Below, piece by piece: positions 46,164-58,481 of a DNA stretch of 64,000 nucleotides. The notes beneath the pieces are model-generated. The model did no database searches, was not told the origin of the DNA, and saw nothing but the letters and a program-made list of their open reading frames with translations. The translations under genes and the position numbers were made by a program. Positions within the stretch are counted from its first letter, which is position 1. Each line of letters opens with the position of its first letter. This DNA comes from Silene latifolia. Taxonomy: Eukaryota; Streptophyta; Magnoliopsida; Caryophyllales; Caryophyllaceae. Location: NCBI RefSeq assembly GCF_048544455.1, contig NC_133526.1, positions 12,416,001 through 12,480,000 on the forward strand, given 5' to 3'.

Positions 46164-47020
46164 GTTTCATCTTGCCTAAATAATTATTTAATAGACATGC
46201 GGGTATTTTTTAAGAAGTTAGCTGCTCTTGAATTTTTCCTGAATTTTACAGGGAGGTAACTAGGTGATAGCTTTCCTCTGATGGATGATTAAGACCGATG
46301 TGATTTGTATGTAAGTGTGTGTACATATTGGCTACATGCCTACAATGTTGCTCCTATTAAGAAGGAGATCGATTAGTCGATACAGGAATCAAATTGCGAC
46401 AGAACAATCTTAAGTAACTAATTGGCATGATCAATCATCGAATCCGCAGCTTCACACTCACTATTTGGCCCCTCCAGTCTCCACCAAACATTAGGTAACT
46501 CTCTGTTGATACGTTACTATTAAAGGAGTCTCTAATTAGGTAGCTATGTGTTGATTATTAAAAAAAAAGGGTAGCTATGTGTTGTTAAACTCCAGTTTGC
46601 ACACTAACTAGTCTGCTTCACATTTGCCTAATCATAACTTAGGCTTTTCAATACTTTTATCCTTGGGAGTTAAATGTGAACAATTATATCTAAGGATCAA
46701 CAAGGAGGATTGTTTTTAACTATCTTACAAGGCAAGACATAGGAAGCACTCAATTCAATGGGCAAAGTATAATACTATAAGTTTAGGGCGTTCCATGTCA
46801 GCTAACAAGCCTCTTCTTACTCTCATTATAATCCAAGTATACACTGGTATGTTTGACGCCTAATACGGGGAGTTAGGGGTTACGTTTGAATATTTGTTGG
46901 ATTGGTAGCTTCGCCGTAATGTTGTTCAATGGTATTGATCGAGTTGCGTGCTTTGCAATTTTTTGGTGCGATGTACTTCAGTGTGATGCGAATAACTCAA
47001 GCTGCAGGTTTTAGTTTAGT

Positions 47021-47076
47021 ACTCAAATCAAATCCTCCATATTTTTACTCAAACCAAATCCTCCATATTTTTACTA
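47021..47076. repeat. Short direct tandem duplication
   Basis: ACTCAAATCAAATCCTCCAT plus ATTTTT is followed directly by a near-identical second copy (ACTCAAACCAAATCCTCCAT), unit about 27 bases. Confidence 0.75.
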
Positions 47077-47079
47077 TAT

Positions 47080-49171
47080 TCCACTTTTTGTCGTTTAAAG
47101 CAATCAAAAAATTATGAATTTTATGACGAGTTTTTGATCTTTCCAGTATTTTAATGGGATCAGGCGATGATGTGTATAACTCTAAGCTAACAACAGCACA
47201 AAGCTCAATTTTAGCATGACATTTCTGTAATCCCATCGTAAGCGTATTATGGTTTTTAATATTTTTGGTAGTCATACTCTTTTGCTTTTGCGGGTGGTGC
47301 TATTATTTCTTCAAATAGGCTGCCATTGAAAAAACGAAAAGTTGTATTTGTGAGAATTGTGTGATGGCAACAATTGTTTCTTCGGTATGGACTTAAGTAG
47401 TGTTGTTATTATTTTTCTTTTTATTATTAATCCTCTTCCGCATAGTACTCCGTAATAGTTTTGACCGGGAAATAAGAAGAAACATACATTTTTTTACTTA
47501 AGCTATTTTTAAAGTGTTAAATATCAGAAAACTTGCGTCAGTTTAATGACCATTGTTCCTCCGAGCCTTTGGCAACAATCTTGCTTATAACTGCAGTTGT
47601 TATGGCAGTGACAAATCTTTGTAAAAGGAACAGCCTTATTTGCATGGAACAAGTGTTTGCATTGGCGTCTTTGTTAATAATAGTGTGTGATTTTAACAGG
47701 TTTAGGTGTTATAGGTTTACCTCCAGTTTAGCTCTCTTTCGAGGTTCTTTCCCTTGATGTCAACTACTCTTTACTTTTTTAAAAAAAAACTACCACTCTT
47801 TGCTCATTTGTTACACTATCATGGATATGTCTTTTTCATTTCGCTATGAGCACTCTGTAAGTATTGTTTGAGATGTAAGTGACAATTGTTTCACTAAGCT
47901 AATTCTGATAAACTACGAATGTTATAATAAGAATTGAATAACATCAACTCATTAAGATTTAATCCCACTCCAACCCTCCACTGCAAATATTCATGTCCAT
48001 TAGGGCCTTTAGGGGTATCTTTAATTAGTCTTCTTTTTGTAATTTTAATAGGGATTGGTTTATTCTAAACTTTAAAGATTGTTGAATTTGTTAATTAGTC
48101 TAATTTTTTGTTTACTGCACTAACAAGGAACAAATAAATGCGACTTATGGTCAGATGCATGCATATTGGTCAACGAAATGCCTTGAAGATATTGATCTTT
48201 TTGTCTTAAATTCCTCATTTTTGGGTGAGTTTTAGGTGAGTGTCTTATAGCAGTGAACTTTGCCATTTTGCAGGGTATAATTGCGAAAATCGATGATATG
48301 GCCACAATGTATTTTTACGTAACGAATGAAGAATCTCATATCATATTATATACGAGTACTTGGTTTCCCATTATTTGCTTACCAAAATATAGGAAGTCAA
48401 TTGATTAGGATGGGGAGCGTCTTATGTACTTATAGTAATTTAGTTAATGATTTATTTTTTTTGGTACAAAGTTTGTATGCTTTTCTTAAAATCAAATCAT
48501 TACTTTTGTCGATATTGTTTTGTTCTAGACTGAGTAGATTTTTAGGTAGAGATAGAACAAAGCATGGTTGCTGAGTGAGTGATTGATAAAATGGAAAGTC
48601 GGGTTTTGATTTCGGTTGTTTGGTGGAGTGTTAAGATGGCTCAAATGATCAATGGTTTTATGTACATGGTTCTTAAGAAATCCATTACAGAAATACTAAA
48701 CAAATCCTAATGATCAATTATAAAAACAACCCCATAAACTTAACATACTTAGTCCAGGCCCGCACGTTAGACATCATTGATGGGCTCCTGTTGGACCATC
48801 GCCGATTGTTCACCATCACCACGATCAACCTAAACCATTATTGCCTTATTGCCTAGATCGGACTACCACTACCACCATTGTATTTGCTGTACCACAATCA
48901 CGCATATACCACCAATTGTATCCAAGCACCACCCTTTGTAATCGGCTCTACCTAAAATTTTATAATTCGACGTATAATAAGAGCTCAATGTAAACCTTTT
49001 TGGATAAACAAATTTTTATAGCACCGTCCTTTAATCAAGGTTGTTCCATCTTTGATTAGTATATACATGTGCAATTAACAATTAACAATAGTAACAAAAG
49101 GAAACATGTAAAATTACATGTATTATTGATAACAAAATTAATAAGATATAATAATAAGTACACGACTATTA
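47080..49171. other. Non-coding intergenic stretch
   Basis: About 2 kb of AT-rich DNA with only short frames (for example 47533-47757, 48326-48574) that look like chance. A CCACCATCACC-rich, C-rich patch lies at 48770-48960. No gene is recognised. Confidence 0.45.
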
Positions 49172-49711
49172 CCCCTCCGTTCCATTCATTTCTTTTACCA
49201 TTATTATTTCTTTGTAGCAGTGTTTTAATAGAAAATTTCCACTTTGATGCCATGAGGTTTGGGCTAATTCCACTTTGTTGTCCTGAGTTTTAGATAATTC
49301 CATTTTCATAACCTGAGGTTTGGTTTTACTTCCACTTTGATGACCTAAGTTTTGAATAAAATTTTATTTTGATGACCTAAAACATGCAATAGTCAACTTT
49401 TATCTTAATTAATTACATTTTAAGTAAAATAAAGTGCAAAATAGGATATTAAATTACATACAAAATAGAATAATCCACATAATATTGCAAAAAGGTTGAT
49501 TTATTATGTTCAAAATGTTTTTTTTAGTATAAAATACGCAGAATGTTATGTATAGGTCACCAAAGTGAGAAGTAGTGCAAACCTCAAGGCAATAAATTGG
49601 AATTATACAAACCTCGGTCATTAAAATAGAATTAGACTAAACCCCACAGCACTAAAGTGGAAATAATTCTATTTTAGTTAGAGGAAAACAAAAAGATTGG
49701 GGCGGATGAAG
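49172..49711. mobile_element. Stowaway-like MITE split by a second MITE
   Basis: The left end CCCCTCCGTTCCATTCATTT and the right end CAAAAAGATTGGGGCGGATGAAG are inverted repeats of the CTCCCTCCGTCCC type. TA lies outside at 49170-49171 and 49712-49713. The two halves are separated by the 49235-49665 element, so this MITE is the older insertion. Confidence 0.65.
49235..49665. mobile_element. Inner MITE with long repetitive inverted ends
   Basis: The left arm TTTCCACTTTGATGCCATGA and the right arm (complement TTTCCACTTTAGTGCTGTGG) are inverted over about 40 bases. Within each arm a phrase TTCCACTTTGATG.CCTGAGGTTT recurs three to four times, giving arrayed subterminal repeats. The interior is AT-rich and encodes nothing. 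Superfamily unassigned; exact edges and target duplication are uncertain. Confidence 0.65.
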
Positions 49712-50271
49712 TACTACTTAGACTAAGTTTATCCACATATCGAATATGAGTCTTAACAACAGTAAAATAGACCCACTTTATCACTAAGACTTAGCTCATA
49801 CTCTCTTATTTATTTCAGTTTATCCCTCAAACCTATCAAAATATCAACAACAATAAATAGGACCCACTTTTACACACACAATACACTATTCACGGGTCTT
49901 AAAGTGAGTCTTGGATTTCCAAGACCCACCCTCAGACGTCTCAACAATAGGACCCACTTTATGCATAAATTCTACAAATTTCATGCAAGTCTGACGCTCA
50001 TACCGTTGTTCATACCAAGCTTGGTACCCGGTTAAACATAGCCTTATATACTTATTTCTTTTTCATTTTCATTTTTTTTTTTCTGTTTTCCCATGCATTC
50101 TCGAAGGGGTTTAATACTAATGTCATGACGCATCCATCTAAAATGTTTTTGTAGTTTATTTGTGTGAGTTTTGCTTGATATAACCATTTAAAGCAGTTTG
50201 TATTTTGCTATTTCCAATCATTTATGAAAGGTTGACTAAAAAACAATAATAAACTATTAATGAATTAACGA

Positions 50272-50451
50272 TTTTTCTACCTATGCCCACTAGGCATAAG
50301 ATAAGAACCCCCAGAAGAAAAAGATTAAATGTTGTTATTATGGGAAATTGCAATATCCTATCACTTCTACTTTTCTTACAAGAAATACATTATTTATTTA
50401 TTTCCTTTGTGGGTTTCTTATCCTATGCTTAGTGGGTATAGGTTAGAAAAA
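50272..50451. mobile_element. 180-bp MITE with ~40-bp inverted repeats
   Basis: The left arm TTTTTCTACCTATGCCCACT plus AGGCATAAGATAAGAA.CCC mirrors the right arm, whose complement reads TTTTTCTAACCTATACCCAC plus TAAGCATAGGATAAGAAACCC. The element is almost a full hairpin with a ~100-bp AT-rich loop. The target duplication is not clear. Confidence 0.75.
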
Positions 50452-50963
50452 CTGGTGAATACATCTACATATTGACCTAGGGATATGTTAACAAATTTGT
50501 ACATGTTTTAAAAATTATTATAGATATATTAATCATCTGTCCTAAACTCATAATGTTCTTTTTCTTTGTAAGGAAAATTTTAAGTAAAGGTAAAACAAAT
50601 AACTGAAACGGATAAAATTTATAATTTATATAGTCATTATCAAATGGATATAATATCCGTGCATTTTATGCACGAGTTACACACTAGTATCATCTAATAA
50701 CACAGTACACAACGTAATTTTCAAAGAGAAAGAGTATAACCACAAGACCAAAAATGAGAGAAATAGTTGTCAAATCTTGTACGATAGTCATGGAATGACT
50801 CGTTTTCACTTGATATACAAATGAAGACATTTGGGCACAAAGAAGAACAATCTTAAGGAACCAACGTCCCCAAGATAAGAATGTAAACTAAAGACACCTA
50901 ATCAAATTTCAAGTAAACAGTGAGTATATGCAAACAATTTTATTTTATTTTTGAAAAAAAATT

Positions 50964-50966
<3 letters not shown>

Positions 50967-50995
<29 letters not shown>
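50967..50995. repeat. Poly(T) tract
   Basis: A run of about 28 T after GAAAAAAAATTG. It lies in non-coding DNA. Confidence 0.8.
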
Positions 50996-50996
<1 letters not shown>

Positions 50997-51760
50997 TACA
51001 GTCAAGAGAATAACTTACGATATCTCAATGGTTACAGAGTAAGTTATTCGATAAAATAGCACCAGAAATCCAGCTACCAAATCTAGTACTATCAAGTCAA
51101 ACTTAGAGATTACATAAACAATAAAGTGAATGATTCTAAAATTAAACTAATGTTTATATCTATCTAAGCATCATCCACGGAAGCGGGGTCATTTTGATGT
51201 CGGGTAAAGTCATTTTTCCTAAAATCAAACAATAGTTCAACTAAAGTAGATAATAAAGTTGAGGTCAAACCACAAATATGGTGAGCTAGAGGTATAAGTC
51301 TTGATTTAGTTAAAATCTGATCGATTTAGAAAGGATTGATTGAGAATGGATACTCTAAACTAAAAATAACTAGACTAAGGAACATAAATCAAATAACAAA
51401 TAAAGATGAAAACAATTAAGAGAATCAGGGTCAATTTTTCAGTTAGATAGTCATAAAGAGGTTGTCCGGTTTGATATATTAGTCGACCGAAGTCGTTAAA
51501 TTGGTAAAAGCTAGAATGAATATAAGTCTATCAACCATGGGATGGTCGTAGAGAACTCTCGCAACTTAATATGTCGATCTCACCCCAGTGAATGTACGTC
51601 TAACCTACGCTAAGCTTTCAATCTTAATACTAGTGTAACGAGTATGATCGTTTCAGTTGTTTATTACTTATAAGAGTTTATCTATTACAACCCCTAAGAT
51701 CTTTTGGTGTTATAGTCATACGATTACATCGATAATAACTTACTTATAAGATCCTTAATA

Positions 51761-51969
51761 CTCCCTCTGTCCCGGTCATTTGTTGTCCTTTGGTTTTGGC
51801 ACAAAGACCAAGGAAAGAGGGAATTGGCCAATTACTGAATGACATGTGGAATAAATTGAATGTGAATGATCAAATTACTCATCAAATTCATTCTTAAAAT
51901 AGAAAGGACAACAAATGACTGAGACACCTTAAAATGGAAAAGGACAACAAATGACCGGGACAGAGGGAG
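51761..51969. mobile_element. Stowaway MITE with perfect inverted ends, TSD TA
   Basis: The ends CTCCCTCTGTCCCGGTCATT and AATGACCGGGACAGAGGGAG are perfect inverted repeats extending to about 29 bp (..TGTTGTCCT). They are flanked by TA (51759-51760, 51970-51971). The CTCCCTC-GTCCC start and TA target are diagnostic of Stowaway (Tc1/mariner-driven) MITEs. Perfect ends suggest recent activity. Confidence 0.92.
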
Positions 51970-52515
51970 TAGTATAATTCGTATGATCATTTCAAGTATA
52001 TATATGAGTAATACATATGATAATACCACCAATAAAAATGATTTTTTTCTCAGTGTTGTGTTTTATAGATAGTATGTCAATTTGCTAATATACTTAAAGC
52101 TAAAAATTTGTTCGATAAAAAAATATAAGGAATAATATTTCTCGTTAAATTCCAATGCATGGAAAAAAAACATTATGTGTAGGAGGGATAAAAAACGATT
52201 ACAAATCATCATTATCCATAACCTATATAGTTAACTTAAATTGTTGTGCAATAATGATTTTTTTTTTTCTACTTATACACTAACTAAAGCAAAAATAGTG
52301 TGACACCACTTTTATGACTAAAAATGTAATATGCTAACAATATTACTCACACCAAAAGGATGTCACACAACTAATCAAATACTATATTCAAAACCTAACC
52401 TCTTCAAATAACATTTGTATTACGTATGTAGTCATTACTTGTTCATTGTTCTTTTTAAAGCATTTCAAAGAACTAAGCCTCATTTTGTGATGAGCAAGAA
52501 GAGTGTGACTCTCTA

Positions 52516-52524
52516 CTATTTAAG
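52516..52524 (+). promoter_or_regulatory. Putative TATA box of the 8-Cys protein gene
   Basis: CTATTTAAG lies about 80 bases upstream of the ATG at 52598. A second candidate, TATATTTTATAG (52550-52560), lies about 40 bases upstream of the ATG, which is close for a core promoter. Confidence 0.45.
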
Positions 52525-52597
52525 TACTACCAACTACTTACCCGCCATTATATTTTATAGTTCACTTCTAACTTTGATTTTCAATTTAAGATAAGTT

Positions 52598-53077
52598 ATG
52601 GAGAATACAAAGACTATAAGATTGCTTTTATTTGCTATATTCTCATCATTAATTTATAAGTCATATGGTCAATATAGACCAACTCCAACTGTACGTCCTT
52701 TATGTATCTCTCAATTTGCTCTTGTTAACCATGCATGTTCCATGCTTCCTTATTCACCTGTATCACCGCCTTCTCCACCACCCCCTCCTCCGCCTCAAGC
52801 TCCTTCCCCACCAGATTCACCCGATACACCTTGTCCACCTGACGATTGTCAAAGTAGGCATAGGCATCATCACCGACATAGGCATAATAACTCCCCTAAT
52901 AATCCAACAGTTCAAGAATGTTGTCGTTGGTTGAAAGAAGTTGATACTCAATGTGTTTGCGATTTGTTAGTCCGTCTGCCTGTTTTCCTTGCCAGGCCTG
53001 TACATGCTTATACAGTTGAAGTGGATTCCCATTGTTCTGTCACATACACTTGTCCAGGTCGAATGATTATGTCTTAA
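52598..53077 (+). CDS. Secreted 8-cysteine (LTP/2S albumin superfamily-like) protein with Pro- and His-rich insert
   Basis: An intact single-exon gene of 159 codons. Residues 1-24 form a signal peptide (hydrophobic core LLLFAIFSSLIY, cleavage after SYG), so the product enters the secretory pathway, probably to the cell wall. The eight-cysteine pattern is C36-x10-C47 ... C108C109-x9-C119-x-C121-x24-C146-x5-C152. It fits the nsLTP/bifunctional-inhibitor fold of four helices bound by four disulfides. Between C47 and C108 lies an unusual 60-residue insert: a polyproline stretch (53-81), two extra cysteines (C79, C84) and a His/Arg cluster (87-96). The insert resembles hybrid proline-rich proteins but sits inside the domain. 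A poly(A) signal AATAAA lies at 53138-53143. The ligand and role are unknown. Confidence 0.85.
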   Translation: MENTKTIRLLLFAIFSSLIYKSYGQYRPTPTVRPLCISQFALVNHACSMLPYSPVSPPSPPPPPPPQAPSPPDSPDTPCPPDDCQSRHRHHHRHRHNNSPNNPTVQECCRWLKEVDTQCVCDLLVRLPVFLARPVHAYTVEVDSHCSVTYTCPGRMIMS

Positions 53078-53137
53078 AGTATTTTACTTTGTATTACATC
53101 GTGGTCTTAAAGTCTTGTGTGCCTTTATTATGATTTA

Positions 53138-53143
53138 AATAAA
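53138..53143 (+). terminator. Poly(A) signal of the 8-Cys gene
   Basis: AATAAA about 60 bases after the stop codon, in T/A-rich sequence with TGTATATT and TTGAATTATG downstream. Confidence 0.6.
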
Positions 53144-53149
53144 TTGTAT

Positions 53150-54654
53150 ATTAAATAACGTCTGTTGAATTATGTTTTCGAATAAAGATGATATTCAGGT
53201 TTTGATTGTCATTTGTATCTATGGGTATATAACTGTAATAAGGTGGTAATTTTCACAGTATGCTTTTTACTCATCACAGTACACATTTTCAATATTACCC
53301 TTCTCAGTTTCCCTCATTATTTTTGCTCTAAATTCCCCCTCATCTCCTCTTCATCTTCTAAAATAATACACTACGTAGTACGTATATCAAAAACTAATAT
53401 AGTACGTTTTGTATTCGTACAACAAATTAATTCTTTAAAAAAAATCAAGAATTCTAAAAAATATATTAGATAGAACAATGTTTAGGAACAATAATGAATA
53501 ATATAAAATCGTACTACATAGAAAGTAAAATTAGCAAAATATACAGTACAATACTACATAATGTTTAACGTAGTACATTCACCATTCACCAAGGCCTCAA
53601 CACCATTACCACTAACCGCCAAGTAGCAGCCACCCACCGGCGACCAAGAACCTCTTTCCAACGACACACTGGCACACAAAACGCTGGCCCACCGGCCTTC
53701 CACCTTCCCTGAAATTAAGGTCTACATCACAGAATAACATAACCATTGTTGATAACATTGCTCTTGATAAATTATCTTGGACATTGTTAATGATTATCAA
53801 CAATAAACTTGGTAGATGATTTCCAATCTCCCAGTGGACCAATGATCTTGCAAATTTGCGGTGAACATTCATGCAATGGGATATTCAATGATTATTAAAG
53901 AGTGAGTACATAGCTCCACTGTACATGTTCATTTTCCGATCCTCTCACGTTGCACCACTGCCCTTGAAAAGCCCCACACCATGCCACCTCTACCGACGCA
54001 CCGCCCTTTACCTTCGCTGCCAATTGACCACCATCCAACAATCAATCTTTAACCCTAAAATGAACTCAACCTCCAATTAACAAGGAAAGTTCAAAAAGGT
54101 ATATGAAAAAAACCCTTAACATCCATAATTTCAATTTACAAATTGAGTACGTGTTTTAAAATGGATCATCATATATTCATATATAAATGATGATCTTTAA
54201 TTAATATGAGAAGTTTTATGTCTAGAAATTGTGAGGACTAAGTTTAGGTTTTTTTTAATAAAGGGTAGGTAAATAAATGGAAAAAAATGGGAAAAAAAAG
54301 TACTGAAATGAGTAAAGATCATACTGCAAAAATAAACTACGTTGTAATATTATATAGAAAAATCCATTGACATATACTTTATTGTGAATTACTCCATATG
54401 AATGGTTAACATGTTTAATGACGAAACATTACTTTGATTTATTTATTAAAAACTAACTAGTATTAGTATTTCAAAAATTATCATTCACGTTACTTTGCTT
54501 TTTAATCCCATAATTTCGCAATTCTTACTCTTCTATGTTGTTGTTCACACTTTCTCAATGGTGATGCCTTAATCGCGTATCTAAAATCTATTCGAATTGC
54601 TAATTGTTTTACTCTAATTGTTCATTTAATTGATAAAAAGTTGAAAAGGTTAAT
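53150..54654. other. Non-coding AT-rich stretch
   Basis: No gene is recognised. Short frames such as 53612-53872 (-) lie in CCACC/CCGGC-rich patches resembling the C-rich patches near 7200 and 48800, probably repeat-derived. No terminal repeats could be fixed. Confidence 0.4.
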
Positions 54655-55359
54655 TGTAACACCCCCATTTATTCAGGAGTCTTTAGCTAGACATCTCAAG
54701 TAAATGAGAGCGTTACCATCTTGGTTTCCCGAGATAGTGAATAACAAAGTATAACAAACCAAAGTACTTTAAATTAAAACTTTAGTGAATACATATTTAT
54801 TACAATTTAACTAACTAAAACTTAATATAAAATAATTACAACTCGCAGCGGAAATAAATAAAGTGATATAATTGTTCTATGTGATCTAGACTTCAACTAT
54901 GGTCCAAGTCGAGCTCTCATCCCAATGCTCTCAAGTCAGCTAATCTTTAGTACCTGTCAAATCTGCTCCCCATAAAACGGTTCACCGCAGGTGTTCACGA
55001 ATACACAGTCAACCGCGAGGTTGAGTAAGAATAAATACTAACAACAAAAACATACGATAACAATCCAATTTCCTTTTTCATTGCACAACTCCCTGACAAC
55101 GTGCTCCTTTCTTTGACTTGGCACACCTCCTTTAACAACGTGCTCACTTTACATTGGTACCCCTCCCTTAACAACGTACCGCCATCATGCACTAGTACCC
55201 CTCCCTCACAACGTACATACTACCATCACCCCAGTGTACAAAGTCCCTCAACAAAGTTGTACTAATGACTATCGCACAACTTTTCACAAAAACCACATTC
55301 ACAATCAACAATCCACGTTTCACAATAACCGATAACAATTCAATTCACCTCATCAACAA
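54655..55359. repeat. LTR fragment, TGTAACACCCCC end
   Basis: It begins TGTAACACCCCCATTTATTC, an LTR-type end, and contains a short tandem run of CC(C)TCCCT(T/C)A(A)CAACGT(A/G) units with ACTAGTACC or similar linkers near 55090-55260. It is cut off at 55359, where another LTR (TGTGACACCCC) begins. It is probably the older host of that insertion. Confidence 0.55.
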
Positions 55360-58300
55360 TGTGACACCCCGCGATAAAGCTGAAAATATAACTAATAAAT
55401 TAAAGCGGAAATTTATGATATTTTTAAAACCTTTTTATTACAAGTTAAAGATTAACACGCGGGTGCCAAAAGGAAATGAAACAAATACTACAATAGGCAA
55501 ACTTAGGTTATTACAACCCAAGTCTAGAAAGCGGGAAAAAGATATCCCACGAATAAACAAATAAAGGGTTTCTAAACTAGCAAACTAAGGTCCAAGGGTT
55601 TAGTTCTCGCTAGCCCACACGTCTTCCTCATGTAAGCATCTTCACCACCTGTCATTCATGTAAACATGAACGCCACAGTCAGTGGGGACTAACTCAAGGT
55701 TCTCCCAGCCACAATATGTCGAAATGCAAGTAACAAACACCTAATTAAACATATTAATCATGCAACATATATGAACAATAAAGAACAAGGAGATATAATG
55801 AATAATCATGATGAGATAGGCATAATGCATCAAACTAAATATGCAATCAAGAAGATAGAATAACCAAGTCAACCAACTCATATTGACACGACTCACAAGT
55901 GTAAGACCAACACAAAGTGTAAACGGAGTATCCGACTCAGAGGCTACCTTTAAAGCATGTCCGAGATACCACACACAAGACTACATCCTAGACTCCACTC
56001 CTCCTGGTAGGACGACGATCAAAATACGGTCCTAGTCTAAACCTTGCCAGACTCTAGGGATGGACGACACCCGATTCGACATGCGGTGACCCGTCCGCAT
56101 CTAAGACTCGAAACATGGTACACCTTACTGTGACCGAAGGTCGAGTAACCCCAAATCAAAACCATGTCACCTAACCGTGACCCAAGGTCCGATGAGGCGG
56201 AAGGATAGCCCAATCCGGAAACATGACACCTAACCGTAACCAATGGTCTGAAAAGGGCAAATAAGGAATGTCAAGTCATCACACAATATAAAGCGTCACT
56301 CTTGAGTCACAATAAGAGTAAGAATGATCATGCAAGCATAAACACGATAGAATGTCATATATCATGGAATCACTAATGTCACATTCATACTTATGACTTG
56401 CATCTCACCATAAGTACGGATGGGAACATCAATTCCGACGATCATATCGCAACTAGAGGGCTTATGGATCACCTTTAGTATCCGATAGGACCAAGACTCT
56501 CACAACAGGACAATACAAGGCATTATCAAGAATATGACTCTTACTAGTACTTATAATAAATACCTCATACTTGTATTATATTAATAAATATTTCGTTTTA
56601 TAATTTAACATGTCGGTTAAATAAAATATAACAAGCGATAATGAATAATTTACGTTATATGAAATATACAGGATAAAATGTAACCAACACAAGTGGATCA
56701 TCCATAATTCTATACCATAATGTTGGCCCATGAAGCATACAATTCCAACTAATGAAACATGACAAGTCCAACTCATAAAACATGACTAGTCCAACTAATA
56801 AAGCATAAGAAGTCCAATTACCAAAATCAAATGAGCCCAACAAACTAAATATGTGAAAGAACGATATTAACGAATTACGTTATATAAAATACGAGACGGA
56901 AGTTAAATAATTTCAAATAAACTAAACTAGCGCCAAAACCATCCGTAAATACGACTCAAAGACCTTTTGGGCAGCCCTAAATACGACCCAACAGCCAACC
57001 ATACTCGGCCTCACAACCCGCCACTATAACCAACCAAGTCAGCCATCAAAATCGTACCCATCACAGTCCACAAAGAAATATCTGACACGAGATTATGGAG
57101 TATACACAAGATGAAATTTAATGGTTCACACATACAACGACCAACATAACACATTTCGACTCCTAAATATCGTCCCACGACTGCCCGAAACAGTCAACCC
57201 AAGAACCCTTACGCGGCTGCCAACATCCGAGCCAACACAAGCCCCAACCCACGGCTCAAAGGAGCCACCTTGGGCAGCTCACCACGGTCTGATGGTCGCC
57301 CACAAATACCATCCAACCATCATCATTCCACCCCTAAAGCAGCCACCATTCGTCTATCCACAACCACCCTTCACATCACCTTATACTCCGTCCAAACTCA
57401 GTCCAAAAACAGAACCAAAAGATGCATAAAACCGAACCCAGACCCAGTCCTAAAGTGCATAGCAAAACCCGTCACAAAACAGTCCAATCCCCTGTTTGAA
57501 TCCCGTGCTAAAACAGAACCAATTACGAGCACCAAAAGGACGGGAGTAAGAACAATAAGACTTCAACAACATCTAAAGAATCGAACTTTACAGCAAAAGA
57601 GTATAAAACCCGAGTTGAAGAGACGGAATATCGACTCATTGTCGAGTAACCTATCATCGTTACCTTTAACCCTCGAATTCCCGAGTAAAAACGTCTAAAG
57701 CACGAGCCTTTATTCAGTTTTCAAGGTCTTCAACTAAAAAGGAGGAAAAACGAGTTGTTTGAGTCATAAAACCGAGTTTGTCATAAGATGCCATTTTCGA
57801 AACCTCAACAAAATTGAGACTTTCTTACCTTAAAAAAACGAGGAAGGAACGAGGAAGCTAATGGTACAAAAATAATGGAGTTTGGTTGAGAAATAAGGGA
57901 GGAAATGGAGGTTGAAGGAGGCGGGGATGGGTGTTTGTTGTTGCTGCTGCTGTGTGTTTTGTTTTACGCAGGAAAGAGGAGGAAGAAGAAGAAAAGGGGG
58001 TGGGTCACGGTTTCATTAGAACCACAACAAAATATTAATATTAATAACAATAATATATATAATAATATATAATAATAATAAAAGAATTATATAAAATATA
58101 TAATAGTATATAAAGGAGATATTTAGAGGTAGGGTGTAAGAAGGTAGGTGAGTGTGTTGTCGATATAGGATAGGTCGAGAAAAGATTAGTCTCACAAGTG
58201 GAAATGTGACGGTCTATAGCTAGACGGAAATTATTATTATTGTCACTATTATTGTCCGACCAAAATATACATACATATATTCTTATATAAATTATGCCTC

Positions 58301-58481
58301 ATAAATATAATTTAATAATACGTATTTTTATATAAATGGGCTTTTATATATATATATTACTTTTATAAAAATCGTGTTTGACATAAAATTAATTAAATTG
58401 AATAATTCAAAATATATAATAAGGTAATTAAACGGTTTAATAAATTTTAAATGTCAAAATAGGAAATTCGCGGGTGTTACA
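55360..58481 (-). repeat. LTR of a minus-strand chromovirus-like gypsy element (~3.1 kb)
   Basis: Read on the minus strand it starts TGTAACACCCGCGAATTTCC at 58481 and ends GGGGTGTCACA at 55360. Just before the minus-strand start lies TTTTAAAAGATGGGGTGAA, a purine-rich tract, preceded by a sequence reading FEDETF in one frame, typical of the end of chromovirus pol. Hence this is the 3' LTR. The interior is non-coding; the frames at 57121-57698 look spurious. It shares blocks with the short solo LTR at 37856-38359. Confidence 0.7.

Larger units (their letters stand above)
45833..50687 (+). mobile_element. Candidate Helitron with nested MITEs
   Basis: The 3' end at 50657-50687 has the stem CGTGCA/TGCACG followed by AGTTACACACTAG and T. 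The proposed 5' end, A^TCATTAATACTATTAAAAC, matches the style of plant Helitron starts. The interior has no Rep/helicase and contains the nested MITE pair (49172-49711) and the MITE at 50272-50451. The pairing of ends is inference. Confidence 0.35.

Noticed and set aside
57121..57698. Two overlapping frames at 57121-57698 (+)
   Set aside because: They lie inside an LTR, are Pro/Thr/Lys-rich by composition and have no domain.
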